A stretch of 64,000 nucleotides of DNA from Anticarsia gemmatalis (GCF_050436995.1 NC_134776.1:16223001-16287000), one strand, 5' to 3'; counted from the first letter of the stretch, positions 40,101 through 55,100 are shown. Numbers and translations: made by a program. Notes: generated by a model from the letters alone, not told the origin.

Positions 40101-43100
40101 CCTGTATCAGATGGCCATGATTTAAATTAATCTTCAGTAAACAAACGAACATTTACTAGTACTTCTTTATGCATTAACGGGTCTCATTTGTTCCACGAGG
40201 CGTGCATTTTTCATGTATTCTGAAGGCGCACCATGAGGTCAATTCATGCACGGGCAATGCTACTTACCGTTTACTTTGCCATTATACCCTGATCGATACA
40301 CGATACTAAGTTACTTTTATTTGTTAGAAAGTCGAATGGAAAAATATTGGAAGAATTTTCGGCCTTAAATCATAATTTTTTTTTGCGGGAGACTTTTATT
40401 CAAGAAATATTGTCTAAGTCGAATTAAAAAGAACAAATAATTCACAAAATAAAGTATCCCTTAATATTTTTTCATCGGCAACTATGTCTGCAGTTAGATA
40501 ATTCGATAAATTCTTGTGGTTAAAAAATATCCTAAAAGTTTCCTACATAAATCCAGCTTTAACAATGCCGCTTGCATCAACGTTATTGGAAAATTTAATT
40601 ACCCTGTCATTGCATCATCGAAAATTTATAGAACCGTTATAATTCTTAGCCTATCGTTGACTAATAAATTATTTAAAACTCGAAAGAAACTCGCCCCTGT
40701 TTCTTGGATGCCGAAATAAAGTATGACTTTAAAATTTTACAATAATTGAAAATCGCCCCGTCTTCATGAGGCAATTTTGCTATTTTTTTTGTGGGTTGGA
40801 TTTTCAAAATTGTCGATAGTACCCAAAGTTTGACATGGCTTAATGACTTATCTCATCATCCGTCCGCCCTCCGAATCACGGAACGTATATTACATATTAT
40901 TTTTTTCGATATCGAAGTCATAAATATTTCCAAAGCGACTCGAACAATGGTAGCCTCTTCCGTTGCAAGTCTAGGACGGTGGTAGCAAGGAAGTAGCGAC
41001 GACGCAGGCGCAATCCATCAACCTTGAATGACGGCCCTTATAAGTACCTGTTGCACTCCTCGGCCTAGGTATTCTAGACCGAGCCTACGAGTCATCAAGA
41101 TGTGCATCGCTGTATTCTGCGCCTATCTCAACTTGTACCTTTTTTTATTCAAATGTACCTTACTGTTGTACTTCTTGATAAAGAGGATTCTGGACAGACG
41201 CGTAAGTATTAAACCACTATTTTTCATTTTAAACTTTCATTATATTATTTTCTTACAAGCTACGTATTTTTTATGCAACTTTTAATATTTGTTTTCAACC
41301 TAATAAGCGTGGTGTTAAATGAAAAGTTTTCCAAAGTTTTCTTACTTTTAAAGTGAGGGAGAAACAAGGTAAAACTTGTTGCAGTTGCGTGTGTTCGAAT
41401 TCTGTTTTGTTTGTAATTTACAGGTGGTTTTAAATAAGTATTTATCCACGTGTTGATTCTTTTCTTTGTTAAAATTTGTTGCAAGTTTATTAAGATATTT
41501 CGGAGGTGTTTTGTTTTATTTGCGATTTTATTACCGTAATAATTTATTCGATTATTCTACCATTATCATGCAATATTTGTGTGAATTGAAAGGCTGATTG
41601 TATGATTTTTTAACAAAATTCCTATCTGTGCGATCGTCAGTAGGTATTCAAATTCTTCTTTAATTGCACAAATTTTTAATTTTGTTAATCATTCAGCCTT
41701 TATTTATTTTATGGATATAGTTGCATTAAAAAAAATAAACTCTTATCCAATTTATTGTGAAATTGCGCTGCATTCGTATAAATAAAATCCAAAATCATCG
41801 AATAACGGCATAAGTTCATTAAACAGCATAAATATCATTGTTCTTCACGGCTATTGCTCTTTTTCTTAAGAATTTGCAGCATTTCATAGGATTCCGTAAA
41901 CAAAGATCGCCCCTATCTCTATAAAAGTTTTATTGAAGCCTGATAAATTTCTTGCGAACTGGTATGCGTTTATTATTTGTGTTAAAATAGCTGGCCGATA
42001 AAATTCTTGAACAATTAAATAAAATTCATTTATTTTTGTGACCTTGCCTGTAGTTTTTCGTAATCCGATAAAGATTGCAATTACACCGTCAATTGAATTC
42101 TATCCGATTGAACTCTAAACTTCTGGTGGTTTGATTTTTATTACAATAGCAAATTATTTTTCGGCCCAATTAATTTAACGTCAAGGTTTTTATGATGTGT
42201 CCATATTAATGTGTTGTTTCAATCTTAACGAGTTCATGTAGTCAGTATTACCTATTTATAACAAATGCCAGTGACAAAAAAATAATTCGTATAATCAAAT
42301 TCGTTAAACAAGGAACTCACGAAAATCTGATCTAAGTTCCTAAAATGACAAATCAAATGAGTATTGACAGTTTCTTGCACCTCGTTACTTCATTTTTAAA
42401 TGATTATCACCAGGTACATTTTTTTAAACATATGATACTAATTTTCAATGCTTATTTGACTAGTTTGAGCGCCCATTTTCTATAGCCAAAGTGCCACTAT
42501 CACTAAAACGACCACCTGTATAGAATACTGGAAAGTTCACCGGTGAAAACATATAACAAAGACGTGCTTTAAACCGTTTGTCGTTGGTTACAAGAACAAT
42601 AGAATACATCAATTTTCTTTGTTACTTCAAAAGTATGCAAGTCGATTGACCCGGTATCGACCTAACGGTAACGATTGTCTACTTACAATGCACTTATCAA
42701 TTAGTCAAGTCACCAACTCATACAAAATTACTTCACAAGGCCTAAGCTATAATTTGAAAACTCCCTTTAAACGAAGTAAATGATACGTCCTTCTTTAATA
42801 TTCAGCTTAATTCGATATACTTTACGATCAAGGCTCTAACAATTTTCTATGAAACTTCGATGCAAGTACTTAAATTGTTATAATCACATCGATTTTTCAA
42901 CATACACTATAGGTTTCATCTTATAGTTACTTGTAACATACTAGCCTTCCGCCCGCAGCTTGTCTCGCGTGGAATTTATCCTCTATTGGGGTGGAATTTC
43001 CAAAAATCTTCTTTTAGTGCTCCTTTACACTTCCTTAGGAATCATCATACCCAACTTTCTACGCTCAGTAATTTTGGCTGTGTGTTGTCCATCAGTCGGT

Positions 43101-46100
43101 CACTCAGTAACTAAAGAGTTTTATATATTAGGTGGGCAAATTTTTTTCGTATTATAGTATGTATGAACTTATAATAAAATCTTTTCTCTACACAAAAAAG
43201 CTCGATATTTGGGTACCTCACGAGCTCACTGAAAGAAACCTAATGAACCGTGTACTCATTTGTGATTCTTGAAGCCAAAGAAATTTTATAACAAGTTCAT
43301 ACATACTACAATGCAAAAAGACTTTTTCCCCGACCTAATAATATGTCGATTGATTTTAAGAAAGCCGCAAACTTAGTATTTGTTTCCAGCTATCTCCTAA
43401 CGCATCAACTAATAAGATGTCTTCTTTCCCCTTATTCCAAGTCAATACCACGTTATCTGAGATTAATAAAAGATTTTCTTTGCGATGGAAAATGACAGAT
43501 CTTTAAACGTACTCGTAGTCGGCGCCGTTTCTAACAACTGTCTTAGATTTCAAATGATAAAAGTTATTTGAATAATGATAACGAAAAGCAGACGAGAAGT
43601 AATTTTAAATTATATAATTATTTCATTTCTTCGTAATAAAATTAATTTGTTTATTGTTAAAAAGGGCATACACCCACGTCTATGAAACGAGGTCATTTAA
43701 GCTTACAATGGACAGTAGAATAAAATGTAATCCTATAGAATTGTTTCTACGGTAATTAGAATTCGAGGAAAATCATCGAAACATTGTGTAATACACGTGT
43801 GTTCATAACAATGTAGAACAGGTATTTTAGACAACTGAACTTTAAAGAGCTTTAGTAGAGAATATATTCCGTTGCCACGTAGAAACTCGTCTATTTGTAC
43901 TAACTTTGACAAAACAGTGATAATTAGCCGAAGATACAAAACAAGACTAGTTAGTGTCTCGTAGCTCGAAGTGCAGCTTCACTCGAACTATTCTAATTAG
44001 TTCGTTTCGCAGATAAAAAATTGTGACCTATTTAAAAAGTTATGGAGTGACTAATTTGAACTTTGCCATAATTTTTAATTGCCACGCTGTGACGTTATTA
44101 CTTCTCTTCTCGACTGAATGTGTTGCCATATTTTTTATTAGGAAAAAAACAGTGTCCAATATTTTTAATGATCTACTGGACGGAATAAAAGGTTCTTTTT
44201 TCTATTGCACCACAACTCCAGTGGTCGGGTGCCTTTAAGGGTCTCAGCACACATATGGGATCGGAAAGGGATAGTCATCGTATCGCCTCGAGCCGTTCAG
44301 AATGGTTTGTATTAAACGCCCTACTGCAACGCACACTAATCGGAATAATAACGTAATCGCCTCGCCTCGGAACAGGCTCCGAACTTGAATTCCCGCGCTT
44401 ACGGCTCATCGTCCCCGCGCTTACGTTTCTCCGTCCCCGCGCTTACGTCTCTCCGTACCCGAGCTCACATCACTTCGTCCACCCTTTCCCCTTTCCCCTC
44501 CCGCGACTTGCCTGCTAAAGACGCCGCCAAGTGCTATGGCTATGATAGCCAACTCACGTATTGTAAACCAAGACTTAGAGTCTCAGCACACATATGGGAT
44601 CGGAAAGGGATCGTCACCGTATCGCCTCGAGCCGTTCAAAATGGTTTGTATTAAACTCCCTACTGCAACGCACACTAATCGGAATAATAACGTAATCGCC
44701 TCGCCTCGGAACAGGCTCCGAACTTGAATTCCCGCGCTTACGGCTCATCGTCCCCGCGCTTACGTTTCTCCGTCCCCGCGCTTACGTCTCTCCGTACCCG
44801 AGCTCACATCTCTTCGTCCACCCTTTCCCCTTTCCCCTCCCGCAACTTGCCTGCTAAAGACGCCGCCATTCGCAAGGAGTATTTCATTCGTGTTGCGCGT
44901 ATGTTTTATTTAAAATTTTAAGTTCGATTCAAACACAAAATAACGATGCAAAGGGAGAAACTTATTGAAGAAGTGAGAAAATATCCATAAGCGAGGCGTA
45001 AGCGCGGTGTCGCCTAGCCGTAGCCGAGTTGACGTACAGGCGCTGCTGATACGCTTTCGTTACGTGCATACGGTAGGTTGACGCCTGGTTGACAGCGAGG
45101 CGAAAGGCGTTACGGTTACGATCCCTTTCCGATCCCATATGTGTGCTGAGACCCTAACAATGAAATTGTCTAATCCACGTACATCGGAAATCATAAATCA
45201 AATGTTCGATCTCGATCAATACTAAAATTGTCCTTGAAGAAAAATCGATCAGCGATTGTTACATGCTTTAAAAGCCATACTTAGTCGGCAATTTAAATGT
45301 CAAAACTTCAAATGTAACATGACAGTAATGAAGGCTCGTAACAGCGGTACATTAAACTTTCTTCGCATTTACTAACTAAATCTTTTAGAAATGAGCAATG
45401 CATTATAGTTCTGGGTTACTTCATAACTTATTCAGAACATTAACAATACTGTGTCCCTGAAGTTCGCTTTGAATGTAAAAGCCATGTTCTTATAATACCC
45501 GGCAGTAATCGTGGCTTTTAAGGTAAATGTGTATCCCTTATTCTTGTTTTGGCAAAGAAAACGTAATCAAATGTAATGGGGTCTTTTTTTATGATACACG
45601 ATTATGAGCTTTCGATATTATTGTCACGATTATAATCATTCAAATAAGTTAGAGATTCAACAAGAAATATTAAACTTAATTACATAATATAACGGTTTTT
45701 TTATCCGAATGTTTGGGCAGAGGTGTGTGAAATACACCCATGTTTCACCGTTAATAATAATAGTCCCATGTAATACAGCCTAACCTATATACCTTATGCA
45801 TAAATGCACCTTCTTCTTCTTATCGTATGGTTAGTGGTCAACCTAGTGTCAAAGTTGGTCAAGCCGCTCGAAGGCCTTTGACGTGGCTTAACGACTGTTA
45901 TCTTCGACAACAACCGGGACCGACATTTTACGTGCCCTCCGAAGCACGGAGACGCCCAGTTCAAATACCACTACGCGGTCACCCATCTATGGAATGACCG
46001 CGCCAACGGTTGCTTCACCCACAGATCGTTTACCGACCGGTGAGCGGAACTGGCTATGGGCGCCTCATAAATGCACCGACATTGTATGACATAGACTCCC

Positions 46101-49100
46101 GCTCGAAGTAAAAGTCGATACAGAATCGGTAGTTGAATCACAAGCATCGCGTTACAAGTTTAATTAATTAAGGTTCGTAGCACACATCGATACGTTAACA
46201 AAACTACACCCTAGAACTTTGCAGCGTTCGCATTTTTCTGTATATTTTTATACATAATATAGGATTTTTATCCTACTTAAGCGAAGGCCAGACGTCATCG
46301 TAACGCATCGCGTCGTTTAACCCCATTGACGGGTAAATGTCAACCAGCGGTCGACAAGCCATTACATTTTAGTAGTCAACATGCAATCTGTGATCTACTT
46401 TCATTTAAATACGTGCTAATATTACCAAGTGGGTATGTGTGCTGCAAACCATTTCTAAATAAGTAACGTTTCGATGAACAACACTGACGACAGAATTGTA
46501 AAAGAGCTTCGAAGGAGTTGAATGCCTTAGGTAAGGTCGCAATTAAATTGACAACGTAAGGTTCTTGTTCTGTTTTATAATTTACTGAAGAAAATTACAA
46601 TGAAAAATACAGTACTAGATAATTTTACGGTTATAGGAATAGAAAGAAATATGACAGTGGCTTTCAACGGTGATGTAGGTTTTCTAGAAGAATACATAAT
46701 GAACGGACTAAAAAACGTACAAAAATATATAGAACATTTTTGAAGTCTGAGTGAATCGTAATCGTGTTATAGACCCCGCATGGTACTAAAATTTAAAAGA
46801 ATCATGTCCAATTTCAAAAATAACATAATAATGTTCATAAGTTCACGTCATACGCGTAGCGGAGGCAGTACGGCGAGCATTAGTATTTTTCCATTCCATA
46901 TTATAGCATTAAATTTATTTATGTCAAGGTATTCGAAGACTCACATAGTGACAATTTGTATACTGTATATGAACAATAAATAATAAAAGCGTACAAAAAC
47001 ATTCCTCTGATAGAGAAGCCAGCAAAAATATCATAAACTTGAACTAACAAGATAACGTACCAAAAATCTTGTATCCTTACACTTTTCGACATTATTGTGT
47101 GTAAAAAGGACAAGGGGCACTAAGTAACTTGGTACAGATACAATTCTTCAATTAAATCGTATAAGACTTGAGTTAAGGTCAAAATCGTACTTTGAAATTC
47201 CTATAATTTTAATGGAAATTATCGACTGAACTCTCACTATAGATTTGCATCGGGAGTAAGCCAGTACTAGGTCAAAATACTTAAAAAATGTCTATTTCTT
47301 TGGCTGGACTTTGACATGTACTGTTACTGTATGATATAGTTATTATAGTCTGGTTATGACTCCAAACTCTTATTCCAAATAAATATTTAAGTGTTATGTT
47401 AACCTTTAATGGTATAAGTCGACATACATATCAAAGGTCCGACCAGACTTCGAATAAGAAGTTCTCGTTTAATTTATGAACGGATTCTCAAAAATGAAAT
47501 TCTTTGGAAAAGAAGCCTTATTATATATTTAGTGAACCTTTCATTCCTAGCACTTGCCTCTTATAATACCAAGAATTTAATGTTAAATGACATTGACGAG
47601 CTGAATCTTTCCATGACTTTAACTTATCATGAACCTTTATGCTTTCTAAGAAATATTCAAAGATGGCTCCGTTACCTATTTTTCGAACCTATATCTTGAA
47701 ATTCTGACCGTATCGTAGCATCCCATTTCCTGATTCTTTGGTATGGTATCCAAAAGGTCGATGCTACCTAGATCGTTTACAGATATTTTGGTAAAGTATG
47801 CCTATAGTTTGAGTCTACCTTGATGTGAGAATATTGAACTTAAAAATGCTTGTTTTTATATTTTCTGCTGGATTTCGTGCGTCAATTCGGTCATTTTTTA
47901 GCCAATTACTGCCCCACTGCTGCGCAAGCAAGGATTTTCTTTTGTAAAAGGGAGAGGAGTTAGGTCTTAAAAAAAGCGTACCTTAATAAAAATAAACAAT
48001 TTAACAATAACTCAAAGCAGCTAGAACCGAAGTCGTCGGACACAAAAATAACGACCAAATAAAAGAAAACTTTGCTATATATTACGTAGAGATGACCTAC
48101 AATGTATAAAAAATCCGATATTCTGATCTCAACTGTATTTCACATGTAGAGTATAAAATCACATTTTTTGCTGGATGTAGGGTGAAGGATTCTCAATTAT
48201 CCCCTGTGATCGCACAATGGAAACTTTTACAGGCACAATTGCCTCGCATGTAAGTTTTTTCATTTGTAATAGATATGGTTTCATAATAAAATAAGTTTAT
48301 ATCAAACTTAGGATTGGGTTAAGCTGAAACTATAAAAAAAAACCTGTATTTTGGTCTCTTTTCATATCCACATAAGTTATTTTATTATGCCCAAATACAT
48401 ATGTAAAACACAGTTTTTTTGTCACAAAACTTGATAAACAAATACACAATGTCTATAACGTATTAAGCTTCTATATTTTGCGAGTAATCAAAGTTTTACA
48501 AACAGTGTACATGTGGAGATAAACGTATAAATATGAGTAGCGATATAAAACATTTTATCTCTCTTCAGTCACCATCTAGATATCGCGGGAATCAGTTGTA
48601 TCGTGTTGTGTACAATGTCAATGGGACGACCCACGTTGGCTAGCGCGGAAATGTGTTGATATAGAGGTAGTATGGCAAATATCTGTGGGGTTGGGGAGAT
48701 GGTGGCATAGTGTGAGCCAATCTCAATCGGCTCTCAGGCGAGTGCAGTCGATTTGCCGGTACGTTGCTAAAAATAACTTGCATTTTTATTTTGTATTTTG
48801 TTTTTGTTTATAAATATAAACATAGTTTTGAGTTAAAGTGGACATTGTGTTTTGGGAATTGGGTGTCGAGTTTATTGATTAGTTTGGTTTCTTGTTTATA
48901 TTATTCGTTTAATTTTGTTTTGTGCAACAAGTAACCTTACCCAATTAACTTAACTAATTTACGTTGAATATTAAGTGGTTACTATCTTTTCATATTCATC
49001 TACATATATCTTACAGTTACTGGAAACAGCTTAATTAAGTTGCAAGATTATTTTCTTCGACTTTGAACAAAGTTCACCAAACATAACATAAGATAACAGT

Positions 49101-52100
49101 CATAATTTTTATACGCATATTTTTAGTAATTAAACCTAAATTTTCTTTCACATGCATTACTTTCTTTAATTTATCTTTTCTTAAAGTTTCATTGTCTGTA
49201 GACTGTAGATGTAAACAAACTTGAAAGTTCAGGATCAGCTGTGTCGCCGCATCAGAGCGCGGTGAACGTTCCGCTCGTGTTAACGTCACGTTGATATTAT
49301 GAAATAGTTATTGTCGAATTTCACTTCCATCCGTTGCAATATTATACGCCAGTTAGATAGTGCACAAGTGGTGGATAGTTTATCTTATCTGATAGGTAAC
49401 TTAATACGTAATTAATTTAAGGATATCTGTCAAAATTACTGTTGATTTGATGTTTAATAGAATATGAGAATTAACGCGAACACGCATTTTACCTTAAAAT
49501 GCCTAACGTTTCGGCGCACTGTTGATTTGTAGTGGAGATCGTAACGTTGGATATTAGATTTATAATGTTATATAACCTATTAGCCTATTATATTAACCTA
49601 ATTAACTTATACATAATAATATGTTTTCATAAAATAGTCTTCTTGCAAACATCGCCTAATATATTTATTTTTTGTAAATACAGTCAGTTTTGTTTAAAAG
49701 TAATTACTACAGTCCACCTACAATAAATCTTCTTTCTTCTTAATTATTTCTTTTAATGATTACGATCCTTTTAGACATTCGACATTAAACATTTTTTCGG
49801 ATTTTAGTGGACTATATTTGTATTACTTCTCTCAAAATGGGCTGGTCAAATTTTTTAAACAAAAAATATTTTTGAGGTATGAAATTCGTACCCACTTATC
49901 TCCAGCTAAATGCCGTTGCATCCGTTTACCCATTGCGTCATAGCTGCTGTCAATATTTTAATTGTTTTGTTATTTACAGACTTGAATGCAAAAGACAACT
50001 TCGGCAACACTCCACTGCACATCGGAGTGGAGAATGAGGCTCTGGATGCGATCGAGTTCTTGCTGCAACAGTAAGTGATCACTTCTTTAATACTTATAGG
50101 TAATAACTAAAGCTGCTGTACAGCCAACCTGGGTAACTTTAAATTGAACACAATTGACAAAAGTTTGCAAAACTAAAATAAACATTTATCAATTGTGTTG
50201 GTTTCATATGAAAAAATAATCGAAACTAGTTCAAATTCCCACTGTCAATGTTACCTAAATAATTCAAAGTTACCCAAATTGACCTTAATAAGATTTTTGA
50301 AAAAACCCTACCCCATTTTAATTTTGTGAAGAACTGCACCAAATTCCTTTACTTTTTTATGTACTATGTTTGTATGAGATTTGAAGCATCAAATTCCCGC
50401 AGGAAAGATTTTAACGTTATAGAGTTGTACTACATAGGCTGCTAGTGTCAAGATAAAATTTGTTTCACCGCTTAATTAGGTATTTAGGTTAGTTAGTGGA
50501 AACAGAACAGACAGACTTCCCTAACCACATCCCACTTATGGCTTGTTTTAAACGAGCGTAAGAATATTTAACTAACGTTAGAAACTTGCTCGAGTTTTGT
50601 TTTGTGCTACATTAAAATTGTTTCGAAGTATTGTAAGCATGTCGAAATTATCGATATTTTTATGTGTCACGAATATACAGAATTTTCTCAGAGATTCATT
50701 TTTCCGATTTTTTCTGTGTATTATCTTTTCTATTATTTAAAGCCAGACTCCAGGTTAATAATATAATGTATCGCAATTGCTAATTTATGCGTAAAAAAAT
50801 TGCGTTTTAAAAACATCGTTCCGTTTTGTCTTTCCAAGTTTGTGTACCAACATTAAGATCAAGTCAGAGTTCAAGGACAAAAGGCTAAGATCAAACCTCC
50901 TTCACTTACCAATTTGCATTTACAAAGTTCTATATTTTGATATTAATTATTACTCACTTGGTTTCCCACTTTTGTAGTTAGTAAAAGGACCATCTTAGTT
51001 GTAGTAATCTTAGGCGGTCCTTCTTGGCATGTCATACTGTTCAAAGAGAATGAAAAATGATTGATGAGCGGCAAAAAGAAAGCAAACGTAAAATATTTTT
51101 AATACTTTATGACCGGTCGGTAAACGATCTGAGGGTTAAGCAACCCTTGGCGCGGTTACTCCATAGATGGATGACCGTATAGTGGTATTTGTACTGGGCG
51201 TCTCCGTGCCTTGGAGAGCACATTTAAAGTCGGTCCCGGTTGTTATCTACTAAGATAACAGTCGTTAAGCCATGTGAAAGGCCTTCGGGCGGCTTGAACA
51301 ACTTTGACACTAGATTGACCACTAACCATACGATAAGAAGAAGAAGAAGAAGACCCATTAGCGGGAAAATCACTAACTAACGAAGCCTTTTATAATGTAC
51401 ACTAACTTCCGACTGCATCCTTCGTCCACCTGAAATGATTACTCTTGCTAATAATCCTATGTGTTAATCTATGTTTAAACTATATGTGTCCCAAATTCCA
51501 TTAAAAGCTGTTAAGTAGTTTTTTCCGTGAAATCGTGACAAACATACATATTAAGCTACATAAAGTTCAGTGACCGAAAGAAGACAGTCAAAACACAGCG
51601 CACTGCCTCATTAAACATACCCACTGTTTACAAAACAATCTACAAATATATGAAATAAATACACGAGAAAAAACCTCACTTGTTTAGACTACACCTAAGC
51701 GCAGTCACAACAATTAATTAGGTATATCTCTACTGCGAAATCTTCTTTCATTTCGGAGTCAGTTACCTCCTTTCAGATGTTATATCTTGGAGAATCTTTT
51801 TTAGTCCTCGCCTACCCTTGAATTGAACGTGAATTTGTGTATCTATATCTGAATCGCCCGGCCTTTTATTTTCTAGTGACGTTAAAAAAGTACATATTGG
51901 TGCTGATTCAAAACTCACGGATTAAGAATCGACTTGATTATTACCAATAACATCACTGAATACAGTAAATTTTTCAAAAAGTAATCTTACTTAATATGTA
52001 AGACTATTTTGTATCATTTATTATATTAACTGTTAGGACATAAGGGGAAGTCAAACACTGCGGACATGCTATTCATACACGTAAATGACGTCCATCTTGC

Positions 52101-55100
52101 ACATGACGCATCCACGTATTGTCTTAACTTTAACAAAGAATAAAGTTCAACCTAGGCTGATGTTTCTCAGACCTGCACCCACGATCACCACAAAGTTATT
52201 TTCAGTCTTTTAAATAGTGAATAGAATGAAGTTATTGACCCCCACCTGTAGAGGACAATATGAAATATGATCTTGGTGTAAACATCAATTAGTTACCAGA
52301 CTTGTAACTGATAGGTCTCACCTATTGTTATTATTTACAGTTAAGAGATTCAAACCTTTTATTAAGATGCCTTGACATTCTCCTGACATGTCTTAGAATA
52401 GTCTCCCATACTAATATACTAATATTATATTTTTTACTAATATTATTTTATAAATGCGAAAGTAACTCTGTCTGTCTGTTACTCAATCACGCCTAAACTA
52501 CTGAACGAATTTGCATGAAATTTGGTATGGAGATATTTTAATACCCGAGAAAGGACATAGGCTATATATCATCACGCTATGACCAAAAAGAGCAGAGTAC
52601 CAGTAAAAAATGTTACAAAAACGGGGAAAAATTTCACCCATTCTCTCTTATTGGACAGCTAGTTTCTTATAAGTCTGGTGTTAAAAATGGCGACGGAATT
52701 TTCCTAGGAACGGACTTATGATGTGTCTTTTATGTAGTTAATAAACATTCAGTTTAATGCACCTACTTTGTTTTATCTCTGCATTACTTTAAGGGTTAGT
52801 AGAGATTGTGGTTAAGATTATGCTTGGATGTGAGATATTTGAATAAAGAAGTTTTGGAACTTGAGATAAGAGTTATAAAGTGAACCTTTTCCATTCAATT
52901 TATCATACAACGATGTTTAAACACATATGTAGACGTTTGGTTATTTCTATGTTAGTGTTAGGTAATAATGGTAGTAGCTATTGCTAATAAGATTCTTCAA
53001 TTTAATCAATGTCCCTATGCTGAGACGGCTATGGATTCAATCTGTAGGTCGTTCGCTATCTTTAGTTATCCGTATTGGAACGTATTGAGATCCTTCCGCT
53101 ATCTCCGCATGTATCTCCCACGTCGCCTCCGAACTTATTATGGCAACCATTTTGTCGCTGTATATTTCCATCTATCCGGTTGCATTCTATATACAGAACT
53201 ACACAGGTTAGTTTATTTGACCGCGTAAAGACTTTTTTAGACTAGTATTCAAAATCAAATCATTTCTTCAATTAGGTCAAATATTGACACTTCTGATGAT
53301 CGTTACAATTACTGAATCTACCACTAGCTCGGAAAAGGGGTAGTGCCTTAACAGTGCGGATGGAAGGCCTTTAACTGATGTTTGGAACCTTTATCAATTA
53401 CATGTGCTTTATGTTCGCACAGAAAAATTCTAAGTTTTATCAACCCTTTCTGCCCATATGCTGCCTAAAGTATCAGTCTTGTGAATAGCTTACACGTACA
53501 TGTGTATCTGTCGTAAATTTGGTCGCGGTTGCCAATAGGCATTTTTGGCCAGGACCGTAAGTGCACTAATTCTACCTGGTGCCACTTTAATCAACTGCAA
53601 AATATGAAAACAAGCGAATTAAGAAAGAAGATACCCCAGCGCATATAGTAAAAATGTGATGTGAATATTTTTTTCACTACGTTCCTACTAATTATAGCTA
53701 TACATGTAGTCATTGTAGAGTCACTTCCGAATATTCGGTTTTATTTTAAACGTTCGTCTCTTTTGTCCCAAAAGTTTATAAGAACACAATTTCTGGGCTG
53801 CTGTGTCTCAGATAATTACTTCAATATTAAATAATTTATTCAAGTTAAATATTGACTCTTATGATTGTCAAACTTATTTAATGAGCTACCCAAAGGTTAT
53901 GAAACTCCTTCATGACAACAGAGCTGAAACACATTGGTAGACTGCTTCTGGTATAGTTTTATTAATAAAAAAACCTTTTAAGTTTTACTTTAATTATATT
54001 GTAAATATATGGGTAATTGAGGAATGTATTTACTAATTCAAATTTCAGAAATTACACTTAGTATAAATATTTTTAGTTTCTAATTTCATTCCTAGAAAAT
54101 GCAAGAAAATATTTTACATTTCTCATTAAGAATTAGTTTATTCTTTGACCGGAATTAATTACATCACACATGGTCCGACGCGGATCCTATGACATACATT
54201 AAAGTGTATGCACGAGTGCCTTGCTCCGGTTAATTATTTACCTTATCATAGACTGACCCCCGGTTGCTGAAGTACATTTAACGGTAGTTTATCTATTCAA
54301 TACTGTCAAAACTCATATAAAAAACGCTATCGAAGAGATAAACTACCGCTAAATGTACTCAGAAATCGGGGGTAAGGAAAGCATTCAGTTATTCCTGCTG
54401 TCGTTTCAGGTGGCTGTCTACTCATGATTCTGCCAAAACCTGCAGTACCAAGTTGGTTCAATTGATTACTTTCTCTGGTTCTCTCGTATCACTTTTTAAC
54501 TTTTGTATTTCCTTTACACTTGTTCTATCTATTCCTGTCTTACAACCTACGAGTTGCTCTTAAGTTAGTAGTTGGAAAACTGTTCTGTGTTAACATTCAA
54601 CACTGCAGTCTAGCTAACATAACACTGTATTACCATTTGACATTTTGATATGGATTAAATAATACCAGAAGCATACTTACAAGTATTTTTATTTCAAAAT
54701 CGAGAGTCATAACATAACATTTGTAATAACTTAACTTCAGAAATAACAGTTCAATAAAATAAAATCGCACCTCACTTGCATGTAAACAGTTACGGAGTAA
54801 CAATAAAATAAAGCAACGATACATAGAAACAGCGATTGGAGCAAATTCTTCTGTTTTATAACTTGGGGTCAACGTTCTCACTTGCCACCTACATTGGAGA
54901 GATAACCGGCGGACTTTTTTCATTATCATTAGCTATATCAGTCGTTTGACATGATTTTTTGAGACCGGGTTTTAGTGAAGCTTATTTGGGCTGTCGATTA
55001 AAATCTGTTCTTAATGAAAAAGCGTTTTTTTTTGTCGTGAAAATACCTCGCTTACTCATTTATCTATTGATAGTCTAGATCTATTGAAGTGTTGGTGTAA

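Noticed and set aside
41100..41201. Alternative TRPA1 start spliced to exon 3
   Set aside because: Its donor is phase 0 while exon 3 needs phase 1, so the frame would break.
44385..44921. Two nearly identical ORFs starting MNSRAYGSSSPRLRFS
   Set aside because: They are the duplicated interior of the TAA-flanked element; no protein family, and the similarity is explained by the DNA duplication.
45960..46060. A genuine 5S rRNA gene
   Set aside because: Too diverged, joined to a SINE body and flanked by a 12-bp target-site duplication.
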